From an uncultured Clostridia bacterium (GTDB lineage Bacteria > Bacillota > Clostridia > TANB77 > CAG-465): a stretch of 64,000 bases of DNA. Made by a program: the position numbers and the translations under genes. The notes under the pieces are model-generated. The model had not been told where the DNA came from, made no database searches, and was given only the letters and a program-made list of their open reading frames with translations. The DNA lies in assembly GCA_944388585.1 (NCBI GenBank), contig CALXJI010000003.1, positions 143,360 through 207,359 on the forward strand. The letters run 5' to 3'. Each line of letters begins with the position of its first letter. Position 1 is the first letter of the stretch. Positions 45,030 through 54,440 of this stretch are shown in pieces.

Positions 45030-45467
45030 TTAATTAAAATTTTGTGTTTCTATCGGCTCACCATAAATTTCATATTCTAAATTCTTTAATTTAATATTTA
45101 TTTTATACCTTTGAGTAAATGAATATAAATTTTCGCTATCTTCTTTTGTAATCGTTAATATATTTTCTTTTGCATTGTAACTAATAGAAATGTTAAAATT
45201 TCTCCCCTCTTCGTTTTTATTTTGAAGTTCTAATAATTTACTTATATCTTCATATTCTTTTTTTGTTATAAAATTTGTCAATGCACTTTTATTTAAATAT
45301 ATATTTTCATCTTCATTAGTAATTTCTTTAATAATTTCACATAAAATATCTATTTGATTATCGTCATTTTTTAATAAACTTTTCTTATATATTTCAAATA
45401 TAAAAAAACTTAATAGTAATGCAACTAACATTATAATTATGACTATATATATTTTATTTTTTGGCAT
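45030..45467 (-). CDS. Membrane-anchored hypothetical protein of 145 residues
   Basis: An N-terminal hydrophobic helix (IYIVIIIMLVALLLSFFIFEIY) is followed by an outside domain of about 110 residues. The domain has helical and strand segments (ILCEIIKEITNEDENIY; FNISISYNAKENILTITKED). There is no lipobox cysteine. The ATG follows AGGTGGAAAT. The gene is on its own between a convergent P-type ATPase and a tRNA. No family recognised. Confidence 0.65.
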   Translation of the reverse strand: MPKNKIYIVIIIMLVALLLSFFIFEIYKKSLLKNDDNQIDILCEIIKEITNEDENIYLNKSALTNFITKKEYEDISKLLELQNKNEEGRNFNISISYNAKENILTITKEDSENLYSFTQRYKINIKLKNLEYEIYGEPIETQNFN

Positions 45468-45567
45468 ATTTCCACCTAATCTTTCTTATATTTTAAATTA
45501 TATCAATATTTAAAATATCTGTAAATATATTTTTCCATTTTTATTATTTTTTCTACTTACACTTTAT

Positions 45568-45597
45568 TAAAAAAAGAAATGTTTTTAAACATTTCTT
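45568..45597 (-). terminator. Terminator of the tRNA-Ser(GCT) gene
   Basis: AAGAAATGTTT (45574-45584) pairs with AAACATTTCTT (45587-45597). TTTTT follows on the minus strand. Confidence 0.8.
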
Positions 45598-45613
45598 CTA
45601 CAATTAATACAAT

Positions 45614-45703
45614 TGGCGGAGAGTGAGGGGCTCGAACCCTCGCGCCGCATACACGACCTAACAGTTTAGCAAACTGTCCCCTTCACCACTTGGGTAACTC
45701 TCC
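45614..45703 (-). tRNA. tRNA-Ser (anticodon GCT)
   Basis: On the minus strand a class II tRNA begins GGAGAGT and ends ACTCTCC-G-CCA, with the CCA encoded. The anticodon stem-loop CAGTTTGCTAAACTG gives anticodon GCT (codons AGC/AGU). A long variable arm (about 18 nt) and the GGTTCGAGCC T-arm identify it as serine. Confidence 0.95.
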
Positions 45704-45841
45704 AAACTATTTTTGATACTCCTACATTATAACAATAAGTAGAAAATAAGTCAATATTTTTTATTATTTTTTAATAAAATCATATAGTCAAAGTATATTT
45801 GAATTTTTATTTAATACAATATAACTAAAAGGAGTAAATAT

Positions 45842-46300
45842 ATGTCAAAATTTAAAATCTATTTAAAATCAATTTTAATCCCTTTAATTCTTGGTAGTAT
45901 AGTTGGATTTATTATATCAGGTAGTATGGATTATGACTCATTAATTAAACCTACTCTTTCACCACCTGCAGTATTATTTCCAATAGTATGGACAATTTTA
46001 TATTTTCTAATGGGATTATCATATGGAATAATTACTATCTATTCTAATTTAGATTCAGATGTAAAAACAATTTACTATTCACAACTAATTGTAAATTTAA
46101 TATGGCCAATAATATTTTTTGCTATGAAAAGCAGATTACTTGCTTTAATATGGATAATATTACTATTAATTCTTGTAATTATTATGATAGTAAGATTCTT
46201 CACAAAAAATAAGACGGCTGCTATAATTCAGATACCATATTTATTATGGACAATTTTTGCAGTATATTTAAACTTTTCTATATATCTTTTAAATAAATAA
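45842..46300 (+). CDS. tspO: TspO/MBR family tryptophan-rich sensory protein
   Basis: This 152-residue protein has five membrane helices and the TspO signature SLIKPTLSPPAVLFPIVWTILYFLMGLSYGI, with further tryptophans in NLIWPIIFF and LALIWIILL. TspO proteins bind porphyrins and related ligands; the bacterial role varies by species. The ATG follows AAAGGAG. It lies between two serine tRNA genes on the opposite strand and ends in a hairpin terminator. Confidence 0.93.
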   Translation: MSKFKIYLKSILIPLILGSIVGFIISGSMDYDSLIKPTLSPPAVLFPIVWTILYFLMGLSYGIITIYSNLDSDVKTIYYSQLIVNLIWPIIFFAMKSRLLALIWIILLLILVIIMIVRFFTKNKTAAIIQIPYLLWTIFAVYLNFSIYLLNK

Positions 46301-46337
46301 AAAAAATGCCTATTACTTAAAAATAATAGGTATTCTT
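46301..46337 (+). terminator. Terminator of tspO
   Basis: ATGCCTATTA (46306-46315) pairs with TAATAGGTAT (46324-46333) with one G-T pair, followed by TCTTT. It abuts the 3' end of tRNA-Ser(TGA) on the opposite strand. Confidence 0.7.
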
Positions 46338-46426
46338 TGGCGGAAGAGGTAGGATTCGAACCCACGGTGCCTTTCGACATCACCAGTTTTCAAGACTGGC
46401 TCCTTAAACCACTCGGACACTCTTCC
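46338..46426 (-). tRNA. tRNA-Ser (anticodon TGA)
   Basis: On the minus strand the gene begins GGAAGAG and ends CTCTTCC-G-CCA with encoded CCA. The anticodon arm CAGTCTTGAAAACTG gives anticodon TGA (codon UCA, with wobble). A long variable arm (GATGTCGAAAGGCACC) marks a class II serine tRNA. Confidence 0.95.
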
Positions 46427-46477
46427 ATATACGGTACAGATATAATTATACCATCTTTTTTTTATTTGTCAATACCC

Positions 46478-46517
46478 AAAATAAAATCTTATAGAAATTT
46501 CTATAAGATTTTATTTT
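46478..46517 (-). terminator. Terminator of parA-parB, perfect 40-bp palindrome
   Basis: AAAATAAAATCTTATAGAAA (46478-46497) and TTTCTATAAGATTTTATTTT (46498-46517) are exact complements. The palindrome reaches into the parB stop codon. Confidence 0.8.
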
Positions 46518-47403
46518 ACATATCAATATTTAGCATTGAAAGTAAACTTTCAAGACCTTCTTCATCATTATATTCTATTATTAATCTTTGATGTCTTTTA
46601 GTCTGATCAATTTTAACTTTATAACCAAAATAGTCTTTTAATTTATTTTCAACATTTTGATAATATACACTTTTTGGTTTTTTCTTTTCTGTTTTTCTCT
46701 GATATTTTTCATCACCATAAATAAGTCTTTCAACATCTCTAACAGTTAATTTTTTTTCAGCCACTTTTTTAGCAATTTCTATTTGCTTTTTTTCATCATT
46801 AATTGCAAGCAATGCTCTAGCTTGTCCTTCAACTAAGTCTCCATTTAATACCATATCTAAAACTTGATTTGGAAGTTTTAATAGTCTTACTATATTAGAT
46901 ATTGTTGAAACATTTTTTCCAGTTATTTTAGCTACTTCACTTTGAGTATATCCATCAATATCCATAAGTTCTTTTACTGCTTTTGCAATTTCTACTATAT
47001 TTAAATCTTCTCTTTGTATATTTTCGATCAAAGCTACCTGCTTTTTTCTATTATCTGTATAATCTTTTACTATAGCAGGTATTTTCTTTAAGCCAGCAGC
47101 TTTAGCAGCTCTCCATCTTCTTTCTCCTGCAACTATCGTGTATCCATTTTTATCTTTTACTACAAGAATTGGTTGAATAACTCCATTTTCACGTATAGAG
47201 TCTGTTAATTCGTCCATTTTTTCTTTATCAAACACTTTTCTTGGTTGATTTAACATTGGCTCTATTTCATCAATTTTTAACTCTACAACATTTTCCAAAA
47301 CATTATCTTCTTTTTTCGAAGATTTCTTTGTAACTTGCTCTATTGTATCTTCATTATCTTCACCAAAAAAAGCATTTAATCCTCTTCCTAATCCCTTAGT
47401 CAT
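46516..47403 (-). CDS. parB: Chromosome partitioning protein ParB (Spo0J family)
   Basis: This 295-residue protein has the ParB N-terminal CTPase/nuclease-like domain (RENGVIQPILVV, VAGERRWRAAKAAGLKKIPAIV, ALIENIQREDLN) and the central helix-turn-helix (TQSEVAKITGKNVSTISNIVRLL). A C-terminal dimerisation region ends the protein. It binds parS sites and loads SMC at the origin. The start follows AAAGGAGG. It is 3 bp downstream of parA, in the usual order parA-parB on the left arm. Confidence 0.96.
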   Translation of the reverse strand: MTKGLGRGLNAFFGEDNEDTIEQVTKKSSKKEDNVLENVVELKIDEIEPMLNQPRKVFDKEKMDELTDSIRENGVIQPILVVKDKNGYTIVAGERRWRAAKAAGLKKIPAIVKDYTDNRKKQVALIENIQREDLNIVEIAKAVKELMDIDGYTQSEVAKITGKNVSTISNIVRLLKLPNQVLDMVLNGDLVEGQARALLAINDEKKQIEIAKKVAEKKLTVRDVERLIYGDEKYQRKTEKKKPKSVYYQNVENKLKDYFGYKVKIDQTKRHQRLIIEYNDEEGLESLLSMLNIDM

Positions 47404-47406
47404 ATA

Positions 47407-48177
47407 TTAATCCTCCTTTTCAGTTAATTTTATTAATTCTTTAGCAAGTTTTTTATACGTTTCTGCTCCTTTAGATTCATCATCATATAAAGTTATTGGT
47501 AACCCATGACTTGGCGCCTCACTAAGTCTAATATTTCTTGGTATTATTGTTTGAAATACTTTATCTCCAAAATACTTTTCAACTTCTCTAGAAACTTGTG
47601 TAGATAAATTAGTTCTTGCATCAAACATAGTTAAAATTACACCTTCAATAACTAATTCTGGATTTAAATGTCTTTGTACAAGCTTTATAGTATTTATAAG
47701 TTGTCCAAGTCCTTCTAGTGCATAATATTCACACTGAATTGGAACAAGTACACTATCTGATGCAGTAAAGGCATTTAATGTAATAAGGCCAAGAGATGGT
47801 GGACAATCTATAAAAATATAATCATACTCGTCTCTTATTTTAGTTAAAGCTTCTTTTAACCTATTTTCTCTTGAAACCATTGATACAAGTTCTATTTCAG
47901 CTCCTGCAAGATTTATATTTGCTGGACAAATTTCTAATTTTTTAATCATTGTTGGTAAAATTGTTTCAGCTATATCCATGTCATCTACTAAAACATTATA
48001 TACAGATTTTTCAGTATGTGATTCAATTCCAAGACCACTTGTTGCATTTCCTTGTGGATCAGCATCAATTAACAAAACACGTTTTCCTCTTTGAGCTATA
48101 CAAGCACTTAAATTAACTGCTGTTGTAGTTTTTCCGACACCACCTTTTTGATTAGCTATTGATATTACCCTTGCCAT
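47407..48177 (-). CDS. parA: Chromosome partitioning ATPase ParA (Soj family)
   Basis: This 256-residue protein carries the deviant Walker [16 protein letters not shown] at the N terminus, [15 protein letters not shown] and [15 protein letters not shown]. It is a short, chromosomal Soj-type ParA without an N-terminal DNA-binding extension. It acts with ParB in origin segregation and can modulate DnaA in bacilli. The gene lies about 9 kb from the origin. Confidence 0.96.
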   Translation of the reverse strand: MARVISIANQKGGVGKTTTAVNLSACIAQRGKRVLLIDADPQGNATSGLGIESHTEKSVYNVLVDDMDIAETILPTMIKKLEICPANINLAGAEIELVSMVSRENRLKEALTKIRDEYDYIFIDCPPSLGLITLNAFTASDSVLVPIQCEYYALEGLGQLINTIKLVQRHLNPELVIEGVILTMFDARTNLSTQVSREVEKYFGDKVFQTIIPRNIRLSEAPSHGLPITLYDDESKGAETYKKLAKELIKLTEKED

Positions 48178-48210
48178 AATTTCACCTCACGGTTATTATA
48201 TTACATTTAT

Positions 48211-48249
48211 TCAAAAAATAAAAGAGTAAATTCAAAATTCACTCTTTTT
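48211..48249 (-). terminator. Terminator after the 361-residue gene
   Basis: On the minus strand AAAAGAGTGAATT and AATTTACTCTTTT pair around a 3-nt loop with one G-T pair, then ATTTTTTGA. It lies between that gene and parA. Confidence 0.75.
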
Positions 48250-48268
48250 TGATAAGTTCTGAAAAAAA

Positions 48269-49354
48269 TTATATACTTTTGCTTTTATTATATTCCTCAA
48301 CTTTTTCTAGTACTTCTTTTTTTAGGAATCCACTTCTAGTAAATCCCTTTTGTTCTAATAAATCTCCATATTTTTGTATAAATGTATCTATATATTTATC
48401 TTTTATTTCGTCTTTTAATTCATTTTTTATGTTTAAACTTGTCTCCTCTGCAACCATAGAAACCACACCATTATACTTCGACTTATCTATATCATCAAAT
48501 TGTATCATATCATCTTCTCCTATACTTTCTCCATCTTCCATTACTCTTTTAAAGTCTTCAATTGTTGGTTTCTCATCAATAAGTCTAGCTACATAATCTA
48601 GATCTTTTTCTTTATTGTTGATATCATTATATGAATCAATAGAAGCAGAAGATAACACTGATAAATAATCTTTATTTTCTTTGTTACTTATATACTTTTC
48701 CATTAATTCTGGTGTTTCTGCTACCAATTTTACAAGACTTTGGTCTAATAGACTAATTTTGTCTGCAAACCAATCCTTTCTTCTATCAGTTGCTTCTGGA
48801 ACAATTCCTATATTTTTATTATCATATTTAGAAATAAAATCTGGTAACTCATCATAATTATATAAACCATATATACTCTTTTCTGGATCTTCTATATCTT
48901 CTATAATTTTAATATGTTTCTTCAACTCATCTTCTTTTACAGTTATTACTACATTATCTAATCTATTTTCTTCATCTCTTGAAACATATAAAAACTTTAA
49001 ATTTTCCTTTTCTGCTTTCAAAATATATTCTCTAGAATAGCTATAACTAGCTTCATTAGGAAGATTCAATATAATATTATATAAATTTCCCTTTTTGCAT
49101 TCATTTTGATCAAAATTTGAAAATCCTCTTCTAAAATTAAAATTAACCCATTTGAATTCTTCATCACTATAAACAATATCATCAAAATTATTTGAATTAT
49201 CAAGTATTAATTTTCTTTTGTTTTTACTATCTGGATTTCCTAAAACCTTGTTAATAAAATCTTCTTTATAAGAGGAGTCTAAGTAATCTCTAGCTAGTTT
49301 TTTTAAATTTTCATTTGTTCCTCCATCTTTTAATTTACTTAATATTTCTTCCAT
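48269..49354 (-). CDS. Hypothetical protein of 361 residues
   Basis: This acidic soluble protein has no signal or membrane helix. It has a helical N terminus, a mixed central region (YILKAEKENLKFLYVSRDEENRLDNVVITVKEDELKKHIKIIED) and a helical, lysine/glutamate-rich C terminus. I chose ATG at 49354 after GTGAGG; the upstream in-frame GTG is that site itself. A good promoter precedes it (49390-49419). I do not recognise a family, and its place between rsmG and parA may be insertion of an accessory gene in a core region. Confidence 0.65.
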   Translation of the reverse strand: MEEILSKLKDGGTNENLKKLARDYLDSSYKEDFINKVLGNPDSKNKRKLILDNSNNFDDIVYSDEEFKWVNFNFRRGFSNFDQNECKKGNLYNIILNLPNEASYSYSREYILKAEKENLKFLYVSRDEENRLDNVVITVKEDELKKHIKIIEDIEDPEKSIYGLYNYDELPDFISKYDNKNIGIVPEATDRRKDWFADKISLLDQSLVKLVAETPELMEKYISNKENKDYLSVLSSASIDSYNDINNKEKDLDYVARLIDEKPTIEDFKRVMEDGESIGEDDMIQFDDIDKSKYNGVVSMVAEETSLNIKNELKDEIKDKYIDTFIQKYGDLLEQKGFTRSGFLKKEVLEKVEEYNKSKSI

Positions 49355-49389
49355 ATATTTTTTCCTCACTTTCTATTTTATTCTATTTT

Positions 49390-49419
49390 ATTATATTTTA
49401 TTTTTTTTTATATTGTCAA
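49390..49419 (-). promoter_or_regulatory. Promoter of the 361-residue gene
   Basis: On the minus strand TTGACA (49414-49419), an 18-bp spacer and TATAAT (49390-49395), directly downstream of the rsmG terminator. Confidence 0.7.
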
Positions 49420-49420
49420 T

Positions 49421-49456
49421 AAAAAAATAGCAAATATTTTTTACTTGCTATTTTTT
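49421..49456 (-). terminator. Terminator of the mnmE-mnmG-rsmG operon
   Basis: On the minus strand AAATAGCAAG and TTTGCTATTT pair, followed by a run of T. The upstream arm is part of three tandem copies of TTGCTATTTT (49445-49474 on the plus strand). Confidence 0.7.
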
Positions 49457-49482
49457 GCTATTTTTTGCTATTTTTATTTATA

Positions 49483-50205
49483 TTATAATGGTTTTTTCTT
49501 TATTTTTCCATAATTTCTTGGATATTTTCTTTGTGTTTCATTTATTTTTTCTATCTCTAATATACTTCTTTTATATTCTTCATTTTTCACATTATATGAA
49601 TATAAATTTTTTCTTAACAATTTTAAATTTAACACTTTTAATGCATTAGAAGATAATTTTATCTCTTCATCTACATTATCGCCTTTCATAACAATACATT
49701 TTCCATTTACTTTTATATATGGACTTATATATTCAAGTAATATTGGTAGCTGTGCAACTGCTCTTGAAACAACTACATCATATTTTTCATATAAATCTTC
49801 AATTCTTACAATTTCTTCTGCACGTCCATGAATTAATTTTACATTTTTAAGTCCTAATTTATTTATTACATCCTCTAAAAATATTAATCTTTTATTTAAA
49901 GCATCTAATAAAGTAAATTCTTTATCTGGAAAATATATTGCAAGTACAAGTCCTGGAAATCCTGCTCCAGTTCCTACATCTATAATACTTTTATCCTCAT
50001 TTGTGATATACTTTGCACAATATAAACAATCTACAAAATGTTTAACAAAAATCTCTTCTTCATCTGTAATTGCAGTAAGATTTATTTTTTCATTCCATTC
50101 AAGTAACAAATCCTTATATTTTTCAAGTTTTTCTAACATATCATCCGTTAATTCTATATTTTCATTTTTTAATTGATTTACATAAAACTTAGTAAATTTT
50201 TTCAC
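49483..50205 (-). CDS. rsmG: 16S rRNA m7G527 methyltransferase RsmG (GidB)
   Basis: This 240-residue protein has the GidB/RsmG opening DDMLEKLEKYKDLLLEWNEKINLTAITDEEEIFVKHFVDC. The SAM-binding IIDVGTGAGFPGLVLAIYFPD and VVSRAVAQLPILLEY follow. It methylates G527 of 16S rRNA; loss gives low-level streptomycin resistance. The start is a GTG at 50205 with GGAGGG eight bases upstream. It is the last gene of the mnmE-mnmG-rsmG cluster. Confidence 0.95.
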   Translation of the reverse strand: MKKFTKFYVNQLKNENIELTDDMLEKLEKYKDLLLEWNEKINLTAITDEEEIFVKHFVDCLYCAKYITNEDKSIIDVGTGAGFPGLVLAIYFPDKEFTLLDALNKRLIFLEDVINKLGLKNVKLIHGRAEEIVRIEDLYEKYDVVVSRAVAQLPILLEYISPYIKVNGKCIVMKGDNVDEEIKLSSNALKVLNLKLLRKNLYSYNVKNEEYKRSILEIEKINETQRKYPRNYGKIKKKPL

Positions 50206-50216
50206 ATGAAACCCTC

Positions 50217-52118
50217 CTACTTAATATTATTCTGATTTAAATATATTAATAATACTGATATATCAGCAGGTGATACACCAGAAATTCTTGAAGCTTGACC
50301 AACAGATAATGGCTTTTGTTTATTTAGTTTTTGCCTTGCTTCTAAACATAACCCTTTGATATCATTATAATCTATGTCTTGTCTTAATTTTTTATTTTCT
50401 AATTGTTTAAATTCATCTATTTGCTCCTGTTGTAATTTTATATATCCTTCATATTTTATTTGAATTTCAGCTTCTTCAACTACACTTCTAGGCAAAGGTT
50501 TTCTTTTTTTATCTATTGGAGCTAAGTTATTATAATTTAATTCACTTCTTTTTAATAAGTCCGCAAGTTTACATCCAGTATTTAGTGGAGATGATCCAAG
50601 ATTTACTAACAATTCATTAACTTCCTCTGTTGGTCTTACTGCTGTAGCTCTTATTCTTTCTATTTCTTTTCTAATAGCATCTTTTTTTTGTAAAAACTTG
50701 TCGAATCTTTCTTTAGAAATTAACCCAACTTTATATCCTTTTTCTGTAAGTCTTAAATCTGCATTATCCTGCCTTAGAGCAAGTCTATATTCTGCGCGTG
50801 AAGTCATCATTCTATATGGTTCATTTGTTCCTTTTGTTACTAAATCGTCTATTAATACACCAATATATGCTTCAGATCTATCAAGAATTAATGGCTCTTT
50901 ATTATCTATTTTTAAAACTGCATTTATTCCCGCTATAATTCCTTGTGCTGCCGCTTCTTCATAACCAGATGAACCATTTATTTGTCCTGCAAAAAATAAT
51001 CCATCTATTCCTTTATATTCAAGACTTAATTTTAAATTAGTAGAATCAATACAGTCGTATTCTATAGCATAAGCTGGTCTCATCATTTTTGCATTTTCAA
51101 GTCCTGGTACAGTTCTATACATCTGAATTTGTACTTCTTCAGGAAGTGAAGAAGACATTCCTTGAATATACATTTCGGAAGTTTTCTCTCCAAGTGGCTC
51201 TATAAACAATTGATGTCTTTTTTTGTCTGCAAATCTTACAACTTTATCTTCAATAGATGGACAATATCTAGGTCCTGTAGATTTTAGCTTCATTTCTTTA
51301 TTATCTGTATATATAGGTGATCTATCTAAATTTGCTCTAATTATTTTATGTGTTTCTTCATTTGTATAAGTTAGAAAACATGATATTTGCTTTTTATTTG
51401 CAATTTCTTTATTATCTTCATTTTCGAAAGAAAACGGTATTATTTCCTTATCTCCAACTTGCTCTTCCATTTTAGAAAAATCTATAGTTTTAGCATTAAT
51501 TCTTGCAGGAGTTCCTGTTTTAAAACGTCTTAATTCAATTCCTAAGTCTAATAAACTCTGAGATAAATCATTTGCAGGAAATACTCCATCTGGTCCACTT
51601 TCATATGATACTTCTCCAATAATTACTTTACCTTTTAAGTAAGTACCTGTAGCAACAATTACACATTTAGCATAAAAAGTAGCTCCAACTTTAGTTTTTA
51701 CACCTATAACTTTATTATTTTCTACTAATATTTTAACAATTTCAGCTTGATAAACATCTAAATTTTCTTGCTCTTCCATTGTTTTTTTCATCTCAATATG
51801 ATACATTTTTCTATCTGATTGAACCCTTAAAGAATGTACGGCAGGTCCTTTTGAGGTGTTAAGCATTTTTGATTGTAAAAAAGTTTTATCTGCATTTTTT
51901 GCCATTTCTCCACCTAATGCATCTATTTCTCTTACTAAATGTCCTTTTGATGTTCCTCCAATACTTGGATTACATGGCATATTTGCAAGTGTATCTAAAT
52001 TAATAACAAAAGCTGCTGTTTTTTTCCCCATTCTTGCAGCTGCAAGTGCTGCTTCGCAACCTGCATGTCCTGCACCTATAACTACTACATCATATGTACC
52101 TAAAGTATACTCGCTCAT
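50217..52118 (-). CDS. mnmG: tRNA uridine-5-carboxymethylaminomethyl modification FAD enzyme MnmG (GidA)
   Basis: This 633-residue protein has the FAD-binding opening [23 protein letters not shown], the conserved [22 protein letters not shown] and the MnmG block [26 protein letters not shown]. It forms the MnmE-MnmG complex that modifies U34 of certain tRNAs. The C-terminal helical region for MnmE and tRNA binding is complete ([18 protein letters not shown]). It is 9 bp after mnmE. Confidence 0.97.
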   Translation of the reverse strand: MSEYTLGTYDVVVIGAGHAGCEAALAAARMGKKTAAFVINLDTLANMPCNPSIGGTSKGHLVREIDALGGEMAKNADKTFLQSKMLNTSKGPAVHSLRVQSDRKMYHIEMKKTMEEQENLDVYQAEIVKILVENNKVIGVKTKVGATFYAKCVIVATGTYLKGKVIIGEVSYESGPDGVFPANDLSQSLLDLGIELRRFKTGTPARINAKTIDFSKMEEQVGDKEIIPFSFENEDNKEIANKKQISCFLTYTNEETHKIIRANLDRSPIYTDNKEMKLKSTGPRYCPSIEDKVVRFADKKRHQLFIEPLGEKTSEMYIQGMSSSLPEEVQIQMYRTVPGLENAKMMRPAYAIEYDCIDSTNLKLSLEYKGIDGLFFAGQINGSSGYEEAAAQGIIAGINAVLKIDNKEPLILDRSEAYIGVLIDDLVTKGTNEPYRMMTSRAEYRLALRQDNADLRLTEKGYKVGLISKERFDKFLQKKDAIRKEIERIRATAVRPTEEVNELLVNLGSSPLNTGCKLADLLKRSELNYNNLAPIDKKRKPLPRSVVEEAEIQIKYEGYIKLQQEQIDEFKQLENKKLRQDIDYNDIKGLCLEARQKLNKQKPLSVGQASRISGVSPADISVLLIYLNQNNIK

Positions 52119-52127
52119 TTTTTCCTC

Positions 52128-53501
52128 CTATTTCCCTAAACAAAATTTTTCAAATATTTTTGAAATTATATCTTCTGTAACATCTGCACCTATTATCTCT
52201 CCAAGCGTTTTTGTAGCTTTTTTTACGTAAATAGAAACAATATCTATTGGTTGTCCTAGTGATATTTCTTTTTTGGCATCATATAAATAATCTACTGATT
52301 TTTTTAATAGATTTTTATGTCTTTCATTCGTAATTATTAATTCATGTACATAATCTAAATCGTTTGAATTAAATAATTTAATAATTTCATTTTTTAAATT
52401 TTCTATACCTTCATTTTCTTGCACAGATATAAATACAGGATCATTTAGTTTGTTTTGCTTTATTTCTTTCAAAATGGCATTTAAAACGTCTTTTTGTGCC
52501 ACATCAATCTTATTTATAGCTAATATATATTTAAGTCCTTTATTTTGGATTTTGGAAAGAATTTCAAAATCTTCTTTACTTATCCCATCTTGACCATTTA
52601 TTATATATATTACTAAATCCATTTCTTCTAATATTTTTAAACTTTTTTCAACACCGATCTTTTCAATAATATCGTCTGTATCACGAATACCTGCTGTATC
52701 CGATATATTTAATACAATATCTCCTAAATTAATTGTTTCCTCAACAATATCTCTTGTAGTACCTGGTATATCTGTAACAATGGCTTTATCATAATTAGCT
52801 AAATTATTAAGAAGCGAAGATTTTCCAACATTAGGCTTACCAAGTATGGCTACATTAACGCCATTTTTTATATATTTTCCATGTTCATATGTTTTTAATA
52901 TATTATTTATTTCATTTATTTTTTTATCTAATAAATTAACAATAGAATCTGGTTCTACTTCATCATAATCATACTCAGGATAATCTACACTTACTTCAAT
53001 TTTTGCCATTAATTCAACAAGTTCTTCTCTTAATTCCATTATTTTTTTAGATAAATTTCCTTCTAAATTTTTTGCAGCAATTCTTGTTTCTGTTTGAGTT
53101 TTTGCATTTATTAGATTAATAACTGCCTCAGCTTGAGACAAATCCATTTTTCCATTTAAAAAAGCTCTTTTTGAAAATTCTCCAGGCTCAGCAAGTCTTG
53201 CACCATTTTCTAGAACAATTTCTAAGATTTGCCTAGTAATTTGAGTTCCGCCGTGACAATTAATTTCACAAACATCTTCTCCTGTATATGAATGTGGTGC
53301 TTTAAAATAAGATAATAATACATTATCTATAAATTCATTATTCTTTAATATTTTTCCAAACACAATAGTATTAGGTTCTATTTCATGATTTGTTTTAAAT
53401 ATCTTATTAATAATACTTAAACTATCCTTTCCACTAATACGTATTATACTTATACCACTATTAGATAAAGCTGTACCTATTGCAGCAATAGTTGTAGACA
53501 T
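52128..53501 (-). CDS. mnmE: tRNA modification GTPase MnmE (TrmE)
   Basis: This 457-residue protein has the N-terminal tetrahydrofolate-binding dimer domain and an inserted G domain with GKPNVGKSSLLNNL, DIPGTTRDIVEET, SDTAGIRDTDD and NKID. It ends with CLGK, the MnmE C-terminal cysteine motif. It works with MnmG on U34 modification. The start ATG at 53501 follows AAAGGAGTG; an earlier in-frame GTG is part of that site. Confidence 0.96.
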   Translation of the reverse strand: MSTTIAAIGTALSNSGISIIRISGKDSLSIINKIFKTNHEIEPNTIVFGKILKNNEFIDNVLLSYFKAPHSYTGEDVCEINCHGGTQITRQILEIVLENGARLAEPGEFSKRAFLNGKMDLSQAEAVINLINAKTQTETRIAAKNLEGNLSKKIMELREELVELMAKIEVSVDYPEYDYDEVEPDSIVNLLDKKINEINNILKTYEHGKYIKNGVNVAILGKPNVGKSSLLNNLANYDKAIVTDIPGTTRDIVEETINLGDIVLNISDTAGIRDTDDIIEKIGVEKSLKILEEMDLVIYIINGQDGISKEDFEILSKIQNKGLKYILAINKIDVAQKDVLNAILKEIKQNKLNDPVFISVQENEGIENLKNEIIKLFNSNDLDYVHELIITNERHKNLLKKSVDYLYDAKKEISLGQPIDIVSIYVKKATKTLGEIIGADVTEDIISKIFEKFCLGK

Positions 53502-53517
53502 AATTTTCACTCCTTTA

Positions 53518-53566
53518 CTTAAAAGAACTCAGTAAAATAGCGTAAAGGCTATATCACTGAGTTCTA
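53518..53566 (-). terminator. Hairpin terminator or attenuator upstream of mnmE
   Basis: On the minus strand AGAACTCAGT and ACTGAGTTCT form a 10-bp stem with inner ATAGC/GCTAT pairing, then TTTT. It sits between the 51-residue gene and mnmE, so it may limit read-through from the rpmH-jag unit. Confidence 0.7.
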
Positions 53567-53604
53567 TTTAACTTTCACCTAAATAGAATGGTGATTATAT
53601 AATT

Positions 53605-53760
53605 TTAATCTATACCTAATTCATCTCTTTCTAGAGATTCACCTTTTCCAGAATCATCTTCTACTTCTTTTTTTAATCTTTTTGTACTCCACCCTTCAAT
53701 AGGATCATTTTTAGATTTTATCTCATCTATGAAATCATCTCTCAATTTATCCTTTTCCAT
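53605..53760 (-). CDS. Small acidic hypothetical protein of 51 residues
   Basis: On the minus strand an ATG at 53760 with AGGAGG about 6 bases upstream opens a 51-residue frame: MEKDKLRDDFIDEIKSKNDP, then IEGWSTKRLKKEVEDDSG. It is charged and probably soluble. The gene lies 17 bp after jag and before the hairpin at 53518. I do not recognise a family. The strong ribosome binding site and position in a conserved operon argue that it is real. Confidence 0.75.
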   Translation of the reverse strand: MEKDKLRDDFIDEIKSKNDPIEGWSTKRLKKEVEDDSGKGESLERDELGID

Positions 53761-53777
53761 ATATACCTCCTAAAAAA

Positions 53778-54440
53778 TTATCTATACTGATATTTTCTTT
53801 TTATAACAACTCTTCTTTTTGGTTCTTCTCCTATTGATTCAGTTTCTACGTCTGTTCTATCAGCTAATTCTCTATGAATTATTAATCTTTCATATGCTGA
53901 CATTGGTTCAAGTCTTATTGGTCTTCTAAACTTAACACAATTTGCCGCCATTTTATTAGCTAATTTTCTTAATTTTTCTTCTTTCTTTTTTTTATAATCA
54001 TTAATTTCAACAAATACTTTTGCATATTCTTCGTCTTCTCTTTGAAGCATTGAATTTAAAAGTGATTGAAAAGCTTCAATTGTTTTACCTTTATACCCTA
54101 TCAGATGTTTCATTTCATCGCCTTTAATTACAAGATTTATTTGATTTTCATTTCTTTTAATCTCATAATTTACTTGTTCTTTAGTAATTGCAAAAATATT
54201 TTTTAGAATTTCATCTAATTTACCAATTGTTTTTTGAGCTTGTTCATCACTAATTTTCTTATCTACAGTAAGTCTTACCTTAGCAAGTTTTGCAGATAGA
54301 ATACCTAAAACTCCACCATTTGAAGGTTCTTCAAGAACTTCAATTTTTACATCATCTCTTGAAACTTTTAATTCTTCTAATCCTTTTCTTATTGCTTCTT
54401 CTATTGTTTTTCCAACTTGTTCTGTAACTTTTTTAATCAT
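53778..54440 (-). CDS. jag: RNA-binding protein Jag (KhpB)
   Basis: This 220-residue protein starts MIKKVTEQVGKTIEEAIRKGLEEL, the Jag N-terminal domain. A KH domain follows (IKGDEMKHLIGYKGKTIEAFQSLLN) and then an R3H domain ending AYERLIIHRELADRTDVETESIGEEPKRRVVI. It binds RNA and is linked to cell elongation and division control. The ATG at 54440 follows AAAGGGTG; it overlaps the yidC stop region by 8 bp. Confidence 0.95.
   Translation of the reverse strand: MIKKVTEQVGKTIEEAIRKGLEELKVSRDDVKIEVLEEPSNGGVLGILSAKLAKVRLTVDKKISDEQAQKTIGKLDEILKNIFAITKEQVNYEIKRNENQINLVIKGDEMKHLIGYKGKTIEAFQSLLNSMLQREDEEYAKVFVEINDYKKKKEEKLRKLANKMAANCVKFRRPIRLEPMSAYERLIIHRELADRTDVETESIGEEPKRRVVIKRKYQYR

Noticed and set aside
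46337..46591. Open frame on the plus strand across a tRNA and the end of parB
   Set aside because: It runs antisense through tRNA-Ser(TGA), the parB terminator and parB itself; it has no ribosome binding site and is a shadow frame.
49445..49474. Three tandem copies of TTGCTATTTT as a variable-number repeat locus
   Set aside because: The copies lie in the rsmG terminator and look like local slippage of a T-rich run; too short to call a functional repeat.
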